In this document: positions 44,986-54,026 of the stretch, piece by piece
Layout of the letters: every line of letters begins with the position of its first letter
How positions within the stretch are numbered: position 1 is the first letter of the stretch
Source: CAIWHR01 sp963823215
Lineage (GTDB): Bacteria; Pseudomonadota; Gammaproteobacteria; Burkholderiales; Casimicrobiaceae
Length of the DNA: 64,000 bases
Direction of reading: 5' to 3'
Assembly (NCBI GenBank): GCA_963823215.1
Contig: CAWGKT010000015.1
Span: 124,001-188,000, forward strand
The notes under the pieces: model-generated
What the model was told of the DNA's origin: nothing
Database searches by the model: none
Seen by the model: only the letters and a program-made list of their open reading frames with translations
Translations under genes and position numbers: made by a program

Positions 44986-45522
44986 TCATTTCATGCGCGA
45001 GGGCAGCGTCAGTGTCGGGCCCGCGAGCATGAACACGCCCCGGCCGCGGTGGTGAATCGTGCGCACTTCCTTCCTTCCCGGTTCGATCCATGCGTGCACC
45101 ATCTCGAGGACGAAGAAATTGTAGGTATTCACCATTCGCCTGTCGACAACCTTGCACTCAAGGTTGGCAAAGCACTCGGCGACGAGCGGGGCGCCGACGA
45201 GCGTGGCCGGCATCGGCGTGAGCCCGATGGCGGCGAACTTGTCGACGGAGCGCCCGCTGACATTGCCGCAGCGCACGACCTTGGGCGCGAGCTCGGCCGA
45301 GGGGATGGCAATCACGCACTCCTTCGTCGTGCGCAGCGCTTCGAACGAGTGATTGCGATTGCTGACGACACAGCCGACGAGCGGCGGCTCGAATTCCAGC
45401 ATCGTGTGCCATGACATGGCCATGACGTTCGCGCGACCTTTGCGCGCGGTCGTGAGCAGGACGACGGGACCGGGCTCGAGAAGCCGGTAGACGTGCGCCA
45501 ACGGCAGCGTTCGCTTGCGCAT
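44986..45522 (-). CDS. flavin reductase-like FMN-binding protein
   Basis: 178 residues; start at 45522 with GGAGGG upstream. PVVLLTTARKGRANVMAMSW, HTMLEFEPPLVGCVVSNRNH and ECVIAIPSAELAPKVVRCGN mark the FMN-binding split barrel of the flavin-reductase (DIM6/NTAB) family. Likely a flavoprotein oxidoreductase; substrate unknown. It sits 16 bases upstream of the DASS transporter gene on the same strand, so they may be cotranscribed. Confidence 0.88.
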   Translation of the reverse strand: MRKRTLPLAHVYRLLEPGPVVLLTTARKGRANVMAMSWHTMLEFEPPLVGCVVSNRNHSFEALRTTKECVIAIPSAELAPKVVRCGNVSGRSVDKFAAIGLTPMPATLVGAPLVAECFANLECKVVDRRMVNTYNFFVLEMVHAWIEPGRKEVRTIHHRGRGVFMLAGPTLTLPSRMK

Positions 45523-45688
45523 GCGGACCCTCCTCCGGCTTCCATCGTACCGCGATGTGACCGCCGCGACGAATCCCGCGAACCGGAAGGTCGGTCGTGC
45601 ATCGCGCGTGAGCGCCCGGCGCCCTCGCCCGGCTGCGCCGCGGCCTGCGGATTGACACTGGGCGGCGCGATGCGCCAGCATCTGGGAC

Positions 45689-46417
45689 ATGCGCGCCACC
45701 CTGCTCGCGCTCGCCGCCTGCCTGCTCGCGGCCTGCACGTCGACGTCGACCTCCCCACCCACGGCGTCGCCGACCGGTCGCCGGCCGACGCCGACCGAAG
45801 CGACCTTCAAGTTGAGCGATCTCGTCAAGTCCGACATCGACGCCGTCGCCGAGGTGCACCTGCGCGAGAGCATCGCGTCAGCGAAACTGCTGATGGAAAA
45901 GCTCTACCGGCGCAATCCGCGCGAGCTCCGCAAGAGTGACCTCCCGACGCCGGAAGCCGGCGTTGCCCGCGCGTTCGATCCGCGAAACGCGTGGCGCTTC
46001 GCGGAACTGTCGAACCAGCGCGGCATCGACGCCCTGCAGACCGCGTTTCGTCCCGACTTCACGGGCGACCGTGTCATGGCGTTCGGCGTCGGCCTCGGCA
46101 GCATGATCGCCGCGGCCTACGGCGACAAGTCGCAGTTCTACCTGACCGACAGCCTGGACGCTCAGCGTCTGTACAACGCCGCGCGCAATATCGAGATCGC
46201 CGCGTGGAAACTGGCCAGCGCGCGCGGGCCCAATGGCGAGCTGCTGCTCCTCAGCAACGAGATGTCGGCCGGCGCGCCCAACCTGTCGTTCGAGCGCGAG
46301 ATCGGCAAGCTCGTCGCCTATCAGGACACGCTGGCCATGGTGATGGCCCAACGCACGAATCGCACGATCCGCCGCTTCAGTCAGTCGCTCGCGACCGCCG
46401 TGTTCCTGCCGCTTTGA
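45689..46417 (+). CDS. lipoprotein of unknown function
   Basis: 242 residues. The signal LLALAACLLAACTSTSTS has lipobox LLAAC. The mature part is helical: VAEVHLRESIASAKLLMEKL, YRRNPRELRKSDL and AWRFAELSNQRGIDALQTAF, then GDRVMAFGVGLGSMIAAAYG and IEIAAWKLASARGPNGELLL. I know the type only as a conserved hypothetical lipoprotein of Burkholderiales. Divergent from the flavin reductase gene. Confidence 0.75.
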   Translation: MRATLLALAACLLAACTSTSTSPPTASPTGRRPTPTEATFKLSDLVKSDIDAVAEVHLRESIASAKLLMEKLYRRNPRELRKSDLPTPEAGVARAFDPRNAWRFAELSNQRGIDALQTAFRPDFTGDRVMAFGVGLGSMIAAAYGDKSQFYLTDSLDAQRLYNAARNIEIAAWKLASARGPNGELLLLSNEMSAGAPNLSFEREIGKLVAYQDTLAMVMAQRTNRTIRRFSQSLATAVFLPL

Positions 46418-46594
46418 CGGACGCGATGTTCGAGGACAGCAGTCGGTTGACCGCATGCGAATTGCGCCGTCGCATCGTTGCTTCAGCAGGCACCGGCGCG
46501 CCAGAGCGGAGTTTGCTAACATGCGCGAGCGTTGCCCGCCTTGTTCGCCCGCCGACCGACGCTTCGTCGGCGCGGCGTGGGGTCGGGCAAGCAT

Positions 46595-46685
46595 GCCCGG
46601 GTGGTGAAACTGGTAGACACAGCGGACTTAAAATCCGCGGGCGCTTCACCGCGCCGTGCCGGTTCGAGTCCGGCCCTGGGCACCA
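46595..46685 (+). tRNA. tRNA-Leu (anticodon UAA)
   Basis: 91 bases with encoded CCA. The acceptor GCCCGGG pairs with CCTGGGC (one G-T). The D-arm has GGTGAAACTGGTAGACAC. The anticodon stem GCGGA/TCCGC holds loop CTTAAAA with anticodon TAA. A long variable arm (class II) is followed by the T-arm with GGTTCGAGTCC. All features fit tRNA-Leu. Confidence 0.97.
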
Positions 46686-46717
46686 TCGTTCCGGTCGGGC
46701 CTGCCGATGTGGGATTG

Positions 46718-48937
46718 CTATCGCCGCGCAGCGAGCTTGCGCGAGGCGGTCCGTCGCGGAGCCTCGCTTGCCACTCGATTGACGAACTCGGCGAGCATCG
46801 GCACGGTCAGCGGTCGGCTGTAGTAGTAACCCTGAATGTGGTCGCAACCGAGACGGGCGAGAATCGCCGCCTGCCGTTCGGTCTCCACTCCTTCCGCGAC
46901 AACCCGCCGCTGCAACGCATGCGCCATGGCGATGATGGCCGCCGCTATCGCGCCTGAATCGTCGTCGGCGCCGAGGTCCGTGATGAACCTGCGGTCGATC
47001 TTGACGGTCCGCATCGGAAAGCGCTTGAGATAGGCGAGCGACGAATAGCCCGTGCCGAAGTCGTCGAGGCCAAGCGTTACGCCCAGTCCCTGGATCTCGT
47101 CGAGCATCCCGGCGACATCAAGATTTGCGTCGATCAGCAGGCGTTCGTTGATCTCCAGCTCGAGGCATTGCGGCGCAATACCCGTCTCCCGCACGATCGA
47201 CCCGACTTTCGCCACGAATTCCTTTTGCCTGAACTGACGCACCGAAACGTTCACGGCGAGATGCGGCAGCCGAACGCCTTCCTCCTGCCATGCGACGTAC
47301 TGGCGGCACGCCTCGCGCAGCGCCCATTCGCCGATTGGCTCGATGAGCCCCGTCTCCTCGGCCAGGACGATGAATTCGGCCGGCCGGCGCTCGCCGCAGT
47401 CCGGACTGTTCCAGCGCAACAGCGCCTCGACGCCGGAGACGCGCCCGGTGCGCAAGTCGAGTTGCGGCTGATACTGGAGACTGAACTCGTTCCGGTCGAT
47501 CGCCCGCCGCAGATCCCGCTCCAGGTTCACGCGCGCGACTGCCGCGACGTTCATGCGCTCCTCGAAGTACACGAACCGTCCGCGCCCGCCCTCCTTCGCC
47601 CGATACATCGCCGTGTCGGCATTGCGCAGCAGGTCCTCCGCCGACTTGCCGTCTTCAGGGTAGAGTGCGATGCCGATGCTCGCACTCAGGAAATGCTCGT
47701 TGCCTGCGATCGTGAACGGGGCCGCCAGCGACCGCAGGACATGTTCGGCGACCGATTCGGGATCGCGGGTCGCGCGAATCTGCGCCAGTATGATCGTGAA
47801 CTCGTCGCCGCCCAGACGGGTCACCGTGTCGGTCTCGCGCACGCACTGCTTCAGCCTTTCCGCGGTCTGGCGCAACACCTCGTCGCCCGCAGCGTGACCC
47901 ACGCTGTCATTGATCGATTTGAAATTGTCGAGATCGATGAAGAGCAGCGCGAACGGCTGCGGCTCCCGCTGCGCCTGCGCGTACCGACGGGCGAGCTGAT
48001 CCTTGAAATACAGACGGTTCGGGAGCGCGGTCAGCGCGTCGTAGTTCGCCTGGTAGTAGAGCTGCTCGTCCTTCGCCGCCGTCGCGAAGGCGACGCCGAC
48101 GCGATCGCCAAGGGTCCTGGCGCGCGCGCGCTCCTCGTCAGTGAGCATCGCCGAACTCGCGAAGCCCAGCACGACAGCACCCACTACGGCGTTCTGCCAG
48201 ATGATCGGCAGCACGAGCAGCGACTTCGCCCCGAGCTTCGCCGCCGGCGCCAGATAGGGCGTTACGGCCTGTGCGCCGTCGAGCCAAAGTCCGTCCGGGT
48301 AGGCCAGCAGCACGCTCACATCGTCGATCGCGCAGGCGCAGCGCTCGAGCTGAAGCCCGTTGTCGGCGCCTTGATTTCTCGTGTAGATGCGCAGCATCTC
48401 CGGGGAATTGCGATCCACGATCGCGATACTGACGAAGTCGGCCGGCACGATGTCGCGCATGCGCGTGACCACCGTTTCGATGACGCGATCGAGATCGAGC
48501 CGCGACAGGATCGCCTGGTCGATGTCCGTAAGGGTGAGCAAGGCCGTGAACTGACTGCCAAGGCGCGCCGCCATCGAGTTGAACGACGAGGCGAGCTCGC
48601 CGAATTCGTCGTCCGACGGCACATCCACTCGGACCGAAAGGTCCCCGTCACCCGCGCGGCGGGTGCCGTCGATGAGCGTCCTCAGCGGACCCAACGTGCG
48701 ATGGATTTGCATGGCGCTCAGCACGGCCACGAGCAGGACCGCCAGAGCGGCGGCCACGACGAGGATCGCATTCAGGTCGGCCATCGGCCCGATGGCGGCG
48801 GCCTCGAGTTGCGGGCTCCCTACCGGGTCCGCGGACAGGATGAAGATCAAGGCGAGCGGAATCAGCGCCGACACAACGAAGAGTGCAATGATGCGGCGGG
48901 CCGTCCGGCTGTGGAGAAAACCTCCTGCGATCCTCAT
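46718..48937 (-). CDS. membrane GGDEF/EAL protein with HAMP and GAF domains
   Basis: 739 residues. Two TM segments (IIALFVVSALIPLALIFILS and ILVVAAALAVLLVAVLSAMQ), HAMP (LRTLIDGTRRAGDGDLSVRV), a GAF-like sensor (about 150-300), GGDEF with an intact RLGGDEFTIIL, and EAL with VSGVEALLRWNSP. EINERLLI, LGLDDFGTGYSSLAYLKRFP and VKIDRRFI are catalytic EAL residues. Both enzyme motifs look intact, so it could make or degrade cyclic di-GMP. The start has weak ribosome support. Adjacent to but independent of the tRNA. Confidence 0.92.
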   Translation of the reverse strand: MRIAGGFLHSRTARRIIALFVVSALIPLALIFILSADPVGSPQLEAAAIGPMADLNAILVVAAALAVLLVAVLSAMQIHRTLGPLRTLIDGTRRAGDGDLSVRVDVPSDDEFGELASSFNSMAARLGSQFTALLTLTDIDQAILSRLDLDRVIETVVTRMRDIVPADFVSIAIVDRNSPEMLRIYTRNQGADNGLQLERCACAIDDVSVLLAYPDGLWLDGAQAVTPYLAPAAKLGAKSLLVLPIIWQNAVVGAVVLGFASSAMLTDEERARARTLGDRVGVAFATAAKDEQLYYQANYDALTALPNRLYFKDQLARRYAQAQREPQPFALLFIDLDNFKSINDSVGHAAGDEVLRQTAERLKQCVRETDTVTRLGGDEFTIILAQIRATRDPESVAEHVLRSLAAPFTIAGNEHFLSASIGIALYPEDGKSAEDLLRNADTAMYRAKEGGRGRFVYFEERMNVAAVARVNLERDLRRAIDRNEFSLQYQPQLDLRTGRVSGVEALLRWNSPDCGERRPAEFIVLAEETGLIEPIGEWALREACRQYVAWQEEGVRLPHLAVNVSVRQFRQKEFVAKVGSIVRETGIAPQCLELEINERLLIDANLDVAGMLDEIQGLGVTLGLDDFGTGYSSLAYLKRFPMRTVKIDRRFITDLGADDDSGAIAAAIIAMAHALQRRVVAEGVETERQAAILARLGCDHIQGYYYSRPLTVPMLAEFVNRVASEAPRRTASRKLAARR

Positions 48938-49372
48938 GTCCGGTGAACCTGCTCGCCAGGGCGCGTTGTTACACCATCGGCACCCATCGAGTCAGATTTC
49001 TATCGTTTCGTGTCGCTGTCAGCTACAGCGGCGGCGTGCGGGATTGCAGCCGCGAGTCGAGCGATAAACGATCAGCAAGACCCATGCCATCGCGCGACCA
49101 CGGCCGGTTCTTCTGCGCTCATGCAGGCTTCGATCGCGCCATGTGTGCCACGGCGCCGTCGATCGACCGAGAGGCGCATGTCCCCTGTCAGACCATTAAT
49201 CTAGCGCGCGGTCGCCGATGCTCGTTGCACGCCCCGCTCGTCGCCCACGGCTTGCCGCGGCACGTGTCGCATTGGGCACGAATTCGCGCGCGCCGCGGCG
49301 CGGCCGCGCAACGCGTACGCTACAGGCGGGCGGCGCAGTGCCAGGCAGGAAGCGGAGTGCAGTCAGCGGATA
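48938..49372. other. intergenic stretch, no supported gene
   Basis: 435 bases. Plus-strand frames are present but have no Shine-Dalgarno and no recognisable content. The last half is very GC-rich. Nothing else noted. Confidence 0.45.
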
Positions 49373-49777
49373 CTAATCGCAGCGCAACCCGAGATCCCAT
49401 GCCGACCGATTCTGCGGGTGCAGCTCGGCATAGTAACCACGCAATGCCGCCAGTTCCTGCGCGACCTCGAGCGGAAACCCGGTCCGGTCGCCGCGCAGGT
49501 CTACGACCAGCGTATCGAGGTATTCTTCGCAACGCGCGACACGCCGCCACAGCTCCGCGATGCTGTTCGCGATCCGCGGAAACCTCCGCGCCAGCACCAC
49601 GGGCCGGACCGCCGGGGGCAAACCGTCCATCCACAGACGCGTCGCATCCAGCAGGACCGCGGCATGCTGTGGCGCACGCTGGCGCGATCGCTCCGGCGTG
49701 TCAACCCGCTTGACCTGGCCGTGCAGTTCCCGCCGCGTGCTGGCAATGGAAAGTTTCTCGAATTCGAGCGACTTCAT
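49373..49777 (-). CDS. hypothetical 134-residue protein
   Basis: Start at 49777 (MKSLEFEKLSIASTRRELHG), seven bases after GGAG. Internal LPPAVRPVVLARRFPRIANS then IAELWRRVARCEEYLDTLVV, DLRGDRTGFPLEVAQELAAL. Soluble, helical, conserved-hypothetical appearance. No assigned function. Confidence 0.65.
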   Translation of the reverse strand: MKSLEFEKLSIASTRRELHGQVKRVDTPERSRQRAPQHAAVLLDATRLWMDGLPPAVRPVVLARRFPRIANSIAELWRRVARCEEYLDTLVVDLRGDRTGFPLEVAQELAALRGYYAELHPQNRSAWDLGLRCD

Positions 49778-49964
49778 CGGCAAACTCCGTTGTTCTCGCG
49801 GGCCAATTGCCTGGACAACCGGCACGCGCATTCGGCGGACCGCAATCCGCCCCGGAGTCATCGAGAAGCAAGCGACGTGCCCGCCGCACCGGAGGATGTC
49901 CAGCGCAACTTGTTCACTTCGGATGGCCGGGCGCCCCTGCGCGCGCGGCCATCCAGCGCGATGG

Positions 49965-50631
49965 TCAGCGTTTGACTCCGGACATCCGCGCGAAGTCGCC
50001 CATCACCTTCTGCATGGACTCGAACGCCGACCCGCCCGACGACATCACGCCCTGCATCGCCGAAACGACGTTCTGCATCTTCGTCATGTCGGGCATCATG
50101 GCCATCGCCGCCTTGGCCTGCTTCACGCCGGGCACGTCGGACATCTGGCTCTCCATCAGCGCGAACAGCCGCTTCTGCATCTCCACGACCAGGTCGAACA
50201 TCTGGCCCCAGTAGGCCATCGACCGTTCGATCGCTTCCTGCGATACGCTTTGCCCGGCGGCCATGAGCGTAGGCACGTCGCCCGCTTCGGCCGCGCGGCG
50301 CGCCGCCTTCTTCTGCATCGTGCGCGCGCGTCTCCTCACCCTCGAACTGCAGTCGGCGCATCTTGGCTGTGCTCTCGATCGCGGCGTCGATCACGTCGAG
50401 GGCGAGCTTCGCATTCGCGCGGTAGAGCTCGAACGCCTGCTCGGGCGTCAGCGTCTTCGCGTACTCGGCGAGTTGCGTCGCATCGGGAAGCGCGAACATG
50501 TCGGGCGCATTCGCGGCGGATTTCGGGACGGCTTTCGTGGCGCGCTTCGCCTTCTTGCGCGCCGGCTTGCCGGTGGCTGCGGGTTTGCGGGTGGACTTCG
50601 GTGCGGACTTGGGTGCGGACTTCGTGGCCAT
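49965..50631 (-). CDS. phasin-family protein (one frameshift)
   Basis: Start at 50631. A Lys/Pro/Ala-rich N-terminus (SAPKSAPKSTRKPAATGKPA) of the PhaF type is followed by YAKTLTPEQAFELYRANAKL and VIDAAIESTAKMRRLQFEGE. One base near 50335 breaks the frame, which resumes MQKKAARRAAEAGDVPTLMA, GQSVSQEAIERSMAYWGQMF and MQKRLFALMESQMSDVPG. Phasins coat polyhydroxyalkanoate granules, and the basic histone-like tail can bind DNA. The total length is consistent with a single-base error. Confidence 0.8.
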
Positions 50632-50753
50632 GCTCACTGCTCCTGTGGTAGGTTGGGGTGGGACGACGGACGGATCGCCATCCTCTTCGCTGCAGCGGTC
50701 CTGCTCGCGGTGAATGGCGGTGGAAATCGAAGCTCCTGGTTCATTCGACGCCT

Positions 50754-51757
50754 TCAGACGCCCGGCGTCAACACGGCGGCACCCGCCACGGCCCCGGCGC
50801 GCAACTGCGCGAGCGCGTCGTTGGCGCGTGCCAGCGGATAGGGCTCGACGTGCACCGACAGGCGGAATCGTCGCCGCGAGCGCGAGAAACGCGTCGCCGT
50901 CGCGGCGGGTGAGGTTGGCGACCGAGCGCACGCAGCGCTCGCCCCAGAGCAGCCGGTAGGGAAACGCCGGGATGTCGCTCATGTGGATGCCGGCGCAGAC
51001 CACGGTGCCGCCGCGCGCCGTCGCCGCGAGCGCGGCGGGGATCAAGGCACCGACCGGGGCGAAGATCAGCGCGGCGTCGAGCGGTGCCGGCGCTGTGGCA
51101 TCGCTGTCGCCGGCCCAATGCACGCCGACTTTCTGCGCGAACGCCTGCGCGGCGCGATCGCCGGGGCGCGTGAAGGCGAACACGGTGCGCCCCTGCGCGA
51201 GCGCGACCTGCGCGATCAGGTGCGCCGCCGCGCCGAAACCGTAGAGTCCGAGCGTGCGGGCCTCGCCCGCCAGCGCGTAGGCGCGATAGCCGATCAGCCC
51301 GGCGCACAGCAGCGGGGCGGCATGAACATCGTCGTAACGGTCGGGCAGCGGGAAGACGTAGCGGGCGTCGGCGACGGCATAGTCCGCATAGCCGCCGTCG
51401 CGCTGATAGCCGGTGAAGCGTGCGTCGGCGCAGAGGTTCTCGCGTCCCGTCGCGCAATAGCCGCAATGCCCGCAGCTGCCACCCAGCCACGGCACGCCGA
51501 CCCGGGTGCCAATGCCGGGTGCGGTGACGCCGGATCCGCGCGCAGTGATCGTGCCGACGATCTCGTGGCCGGGGATGACGGGGACCTTCGGGTCCGGCAG
51601 CTCGCCGTCGACGAGATGCAGGTCGGTGCGACAGACGCCGCAGGCGCGCACGGCAATCTGCACCTCGCCCGGGTCCGGGCTCGGGCCGCGGCAGCGTGCG
51701 CAGCGCGAGCGGGCGCCCCGCGCCCTCGCATACCATCGCCTGCATCGTCGCGCACAT
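50754..51757 (-). CDS. zinc-dependent alcohol dehydrogenase (two frameshifts)
   Basis: MQAMVCEGAGRPLALRTLPR starts the chain; a shift near 51660 leads to VRACGVCRTDLHLVDGELPD, VPVIPGHEIVGTI (first zinc site Cys/His/Glu) and GSCGHCGYCATGRENLC (structural zinc, four Cys). LGLYGFGAAAHLIAQVALAQ is the coenzyme site. A second shift near 50855 gives the end ALAQLRAGAVAGAAVLTPGV. About 335 residues, typical of the AdhP-like zinc family. As sequenced, no single frame spans it. Confidence 0.82.
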
Positions 51758-51918
51758 TGGAGTACCTTCGCGCTCCACGCTCCGGTATTCGCCCTTGGGG
51801 CGGCCCGGCGCGCTCATGCGATCACCCATGCCCAGTAAAAATGCATCCTAGCAGCACGCCGCGGGCCGATGTTGATGGCGGTCAACGCAGCGGCGGCCGC
51901 CGGTGCGCGCAAAGGGGG

Positions 51919-51946
51919 TTGACGCCGGCATCCGGCCGTCTATAAT
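51919..51946 (+). promoter_or_regulatory. sigma70 promoter of lexA
   Basis: TTGACG (51919-51924), 16-base spacer, TATAAT (51941-51946). The predicted start point falls in or next to the LexA operator at 51953-51970. Confidence 0.75.
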
Positions 51947-51952
51947 TTGATT

Positions 51953-51970
51953 ACCGTATATCCATACGGC
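51953..51970. promoter_or_regulatory. LexA operator upstream of lexA
   Basis: Palindrome ACCGTATATCCATACGGC, with half-sites CCGTAT/ATACGG around four bases. It matches the dnaE2 site at 62306-62323 in 16 of 18 positions. Its location just after the -10 box fits autorepression. Confidence 0.75.
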
Positions 51971-51981
51971 TTTGCAAAGAG

Positions 51982-52051
51982 GGGGCAGGCCACGTTCTTT
52001 GTCCCCGATACCGCTCGCACGAGGCTTTCCGAAAGAACGTGGTCTGTCCCC
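51982..52051. repeat. REP-like inverted repeat, copy 1
   Basis: GGGGCAGGCCACGTTCTTTG... to ...GAACGTGGTCTGTCCCC. It lies between the lexA operator and start codon, so it forms most of the lexA leader; no other ribosome site is visible. Confidence 0.85.
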
Positions 52052-52052
52052 T

Positions 52053-52685
52053 ATGTCGATTCCGCTCACCGCCCGGCAGCAGAAGGTCCTCGACTGGATC
52101 CGCCGGCACCTGGAGTCCACGGGCATGCCGCCCACGCGCGCCGAAATCGCTGCGGGCCTGGGCTTCAGCACGGCGAGCTCGGCCGAAGACCACCTGCGCG
52201 CGCTCGCCCGAAAAGGCGCGCTCGAACTCACGCCCGGCGCCTCGCGTGGACTGCGGCTCGCCGAGATGCCGGAGCTGCCCGGCGCGGGCCTGCCGCTGGT
52301 GGGGCGCGTGGCCGCCGGCAGCCCGCTCCTCGCCACCGAGCACATCGAAACGCACGTGCGGCTCGACCCCGCACTGTTCGCGCCGCGCGCCGATTACCTG
52401 CTGCGCGTGCGGGGGCAGAGCATGAAGGACGCCGGCATCCTCGACGGCGATCTCCTCGCCGTGCACCGCACCGCCGATGCCCGCTCGGGGCAGATCGTCG
52501 TCGCGCGGCTTGGCGGACGGGGCGGCGACGAGGTCACGGTGAAGCGCCTGAAGCGCCGCGGCGGGCAGCTCCTGCTCGTCGCCGAAAACCCCGCTTTCGA
52601 GCCGATCGTCGTCGACCCGAAAAAGGCTCCGCTGACCATCGAAGGCGTGGCCGTCGGGCTCGTGCGCGGCGGCAAGGGCTGGTGA
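52053..52685 (+). CDS. lexA: LexA repressor
   Basis: 210 residues from the ATG at 52053. Winged HTH: TARQQKVLDWIRRHLESTGM, PPTRAEIAAGLGFSTASSAE. The autocleavage site is in VGRVAAGSPLL (Ala-Gly), the catalytic Ser in RVRGQSMKDAGI and the Lys in EVTVKRLKR. All parts needed for RecA-stimulated self-cleavage are present. A strong promoter and operator lie about 80-130 bases upstream. The gene heads an SOS mutagenesis locus rather than pairing with sulA. Whether it is the only LexA of the cell cannot be judged. Confidence 0.93.
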   Translation: MSIPLTARQQKVLDWIRRHLESTGMPPTRAEIAAGLGFSTASSAEDHLRALARKGALELTPGASRGLRLAEMPELPGAGLPLVGRVAAGSPLLATEHIETHVRLDPALFAPRADYLLRVRGQSMKDAGILDGDLLAVHRTADARSGQIVVARLGGRGGDEVTVKRLKRRGGQLLLVAENPAFEPIVVDPKKAPLTIEGVAVGLVRGGKGW

Positions 52686-52689
52686 GATA

Positions 52690-52759
52690 GGGGACAGACC
52701 ACGTTTTTGTCCCCGACATCACTTGTGTGAAACTTTCCGAAAAAACGTGGTCTGTCCCC
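52690..52759. repeat. REP-like inverted repeat, copy 2
   Basis: GGGGACAGACCACGTTTTTG... to ...AAACGTGGTCTGTCCCC, directly after the lexA stop and before the gst ribosome site. Same outline as copies 1 and 3. Confidence 0.88.
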
Positions 52760-52770
52760 AAGGAGGTTCG

Positions 52771-53403
52771 ATGTACACGCTCTACGGCAAGAAAGGCTCG
52801 GGCTCGGCATCGACGCAAGCCGCGCTGGAAATCGCCGGTGTCCCGTATCGCGTCGTCGAGACCGCGTCATGGGAACCCAACCCCGCATTCGCCGAGCTGT
52901 TGCAGGTCAATCCGCTGGGCCAGATCCCGACCCTCGTGCTGCCCGACGGCAGCGTGCTCTCCGAAAGCGCGGCGATCCTCATCCATCTCGGCAGCGCGCA
53001 CCCGGACAGCGGGCTCCTGCCGCGCGACGCCTCGGCGCGGGCGCAGGCGATCCGCGGGCTGGTATTCATCGCGGCGAACTGCTACGCCGCGATCAGCATC
53101 ATCGATTTTCCCGAGCGCTGGTGCGAGAACGCCGACGAAGCGACGCAGGAGCGCATCCGCGCCGGGACGCGCGCGCGCCTGCACCGGCACTGGGAAATGT
53201 TCGCCGATCTCTTCCCGGCGCGACCGTACCTCGGCGGGGAGAAGATCGGCGCGCTCGACATCCTCGCCGCCGTCGTGTCCAAATGGTCGGGGTCCCGGCC
53301 GCACCTGCAGCAGGCCCGTCCGGCGTTTTACGAGACCCTGCTGCGCATCGAAGCACAACCGCAAGTCGCACCGGTGTTCGCGCAGCACTGGCCGGCCGGT
53401 TGA
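52771..53403 (+). CDS. glutathione S-transferase family protein
   Basis: 210 residues; start at 52771 after AGGAGG. The thioredoxin-like N-domain reads MYTLYGKKGSGSASTQAALE, NPLGQIPTLVLPDGSVLSES and AAILIHLG (cis-Pro and ES glutathione-binding motif). The helical C-domain has RPYLGGEKIGALDILAAVVS with the usual Asp. Likely a cytosolic GST; the Ser/Cys catalytic residue is uncertain. Inserted between lexA and imuA, with REP copies on its left and the VOC gene on its right. Confidence 0.88.
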   Translation: MYTLYGKKGSGSASTQAALEIAGVPYRVVETASWEPNPAFAELLQVNPLGQIPTLVLPDGSVLSESAAILIHLGSAHPDSGLLPRDASARAQAIRGLVFIAANCYAAISIIDFPERWCENADEATQERIRAGTRARLHRHWEMFADLFPARPYLGGEKIGALDILAAVVSKWSGSRPHLQQARPAFYETLLRIEAQPQVAPVFAQHWPAG

Positions 53404-53497
53404 AGCACCGGCGCGAGGCGGGATGCCGCGGCATTCGATCGCACCGGCACCACGCCCCGCCCGGCCCACGTCGCACCCCCCTCAAAGGAGGCAATCC

Positions 53498-53959
53498 ATG
53501 GCTGTGCAACCGATTCCCGAGGGCTACCACTCGGTCACCCCCTATCTCATCCTCGACGACGCCACGCGCGCCCTCGAGTTCTACAAGAAAGCGCTCGGCG
53601 CCGTCGAGCTGCTGCGCATGCCTGCTCCCGGCGGCAAGATCGGCCACGCCGAGATCAGGATCGGCGATTCGCCGATCATGCTCGCCGATGAAAATCCCGA
53701 GATGGGCGCGAAGAGCGCGCGCACCATCGGCGGCTCGCCGATCTCGCTGATGGTCTACGTCGAGGACGTCGACGCGCGCGTCGCGCAGGCCGTTGCCGCT
53801 GGTGCCACGCTCACGCGGCCGGTCGCGAACCAGTTCTACGGCGACCGCACCGGTGGCGTCGAGGATCCGTTCGGCTATCACTGGTACCTCGCCACTCACG
53901 TCGAGGACGTCCCGCCGGACGAGCTCGAAAAACGCGCGGCCAAGGCGATGGGAGCATAG
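53498..53959 (+). CDS. VOC-family (PhnB-like glyoxalase fold) protein
   Basis: 153 residues; start at 53498 after AAAGGAGG. GYHSVTPYLILDDATRALEF, YKKALGAVELLRMPAPGG and VANQFYGDRTGGVEDPFGYH then WYLATHVEDV are the two beta-alpha-beta3 units of PhnB-like proteins. The GDR-G-EDPFGxxW end carries a metal-ligand Glu. Its stop overlaps REP copy 3 by one base. Function unknown; possibly detoxification like the neighbouring GST. Confidence 0.88.
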   Translation: MAVQPIPEGYHSVTPYLILDDATRALEFYKKALGAVELLRMPAPGGKIGHAEIRIGDSPIMLADENPEMGAKSARTIGGSPISLMVYVEDVDARVAQAVAAGATLTRPVANQFYGDRTGGVEDPFGYHWYLATHVEDVPPDELEKRAAKAMGA

Positions 53960-54026
53960 GGGACAGACCACATTTGTCCCTGACATTGCTCCTGCGAAGC
54001 TTGCCGAAAGGACGTGGTCTGTCCCC
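53959..54026. repeat. REP-like inverted repeat, copy 3
   Basis: GGGGACAGACCACATTTGTC... to ...GGACGTGGTCTGTCCCC. It ends at the base before the imuA ATG, so it occupies the whole 67-base gap, including where a ribosome site should be. Confidence 0.88.
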
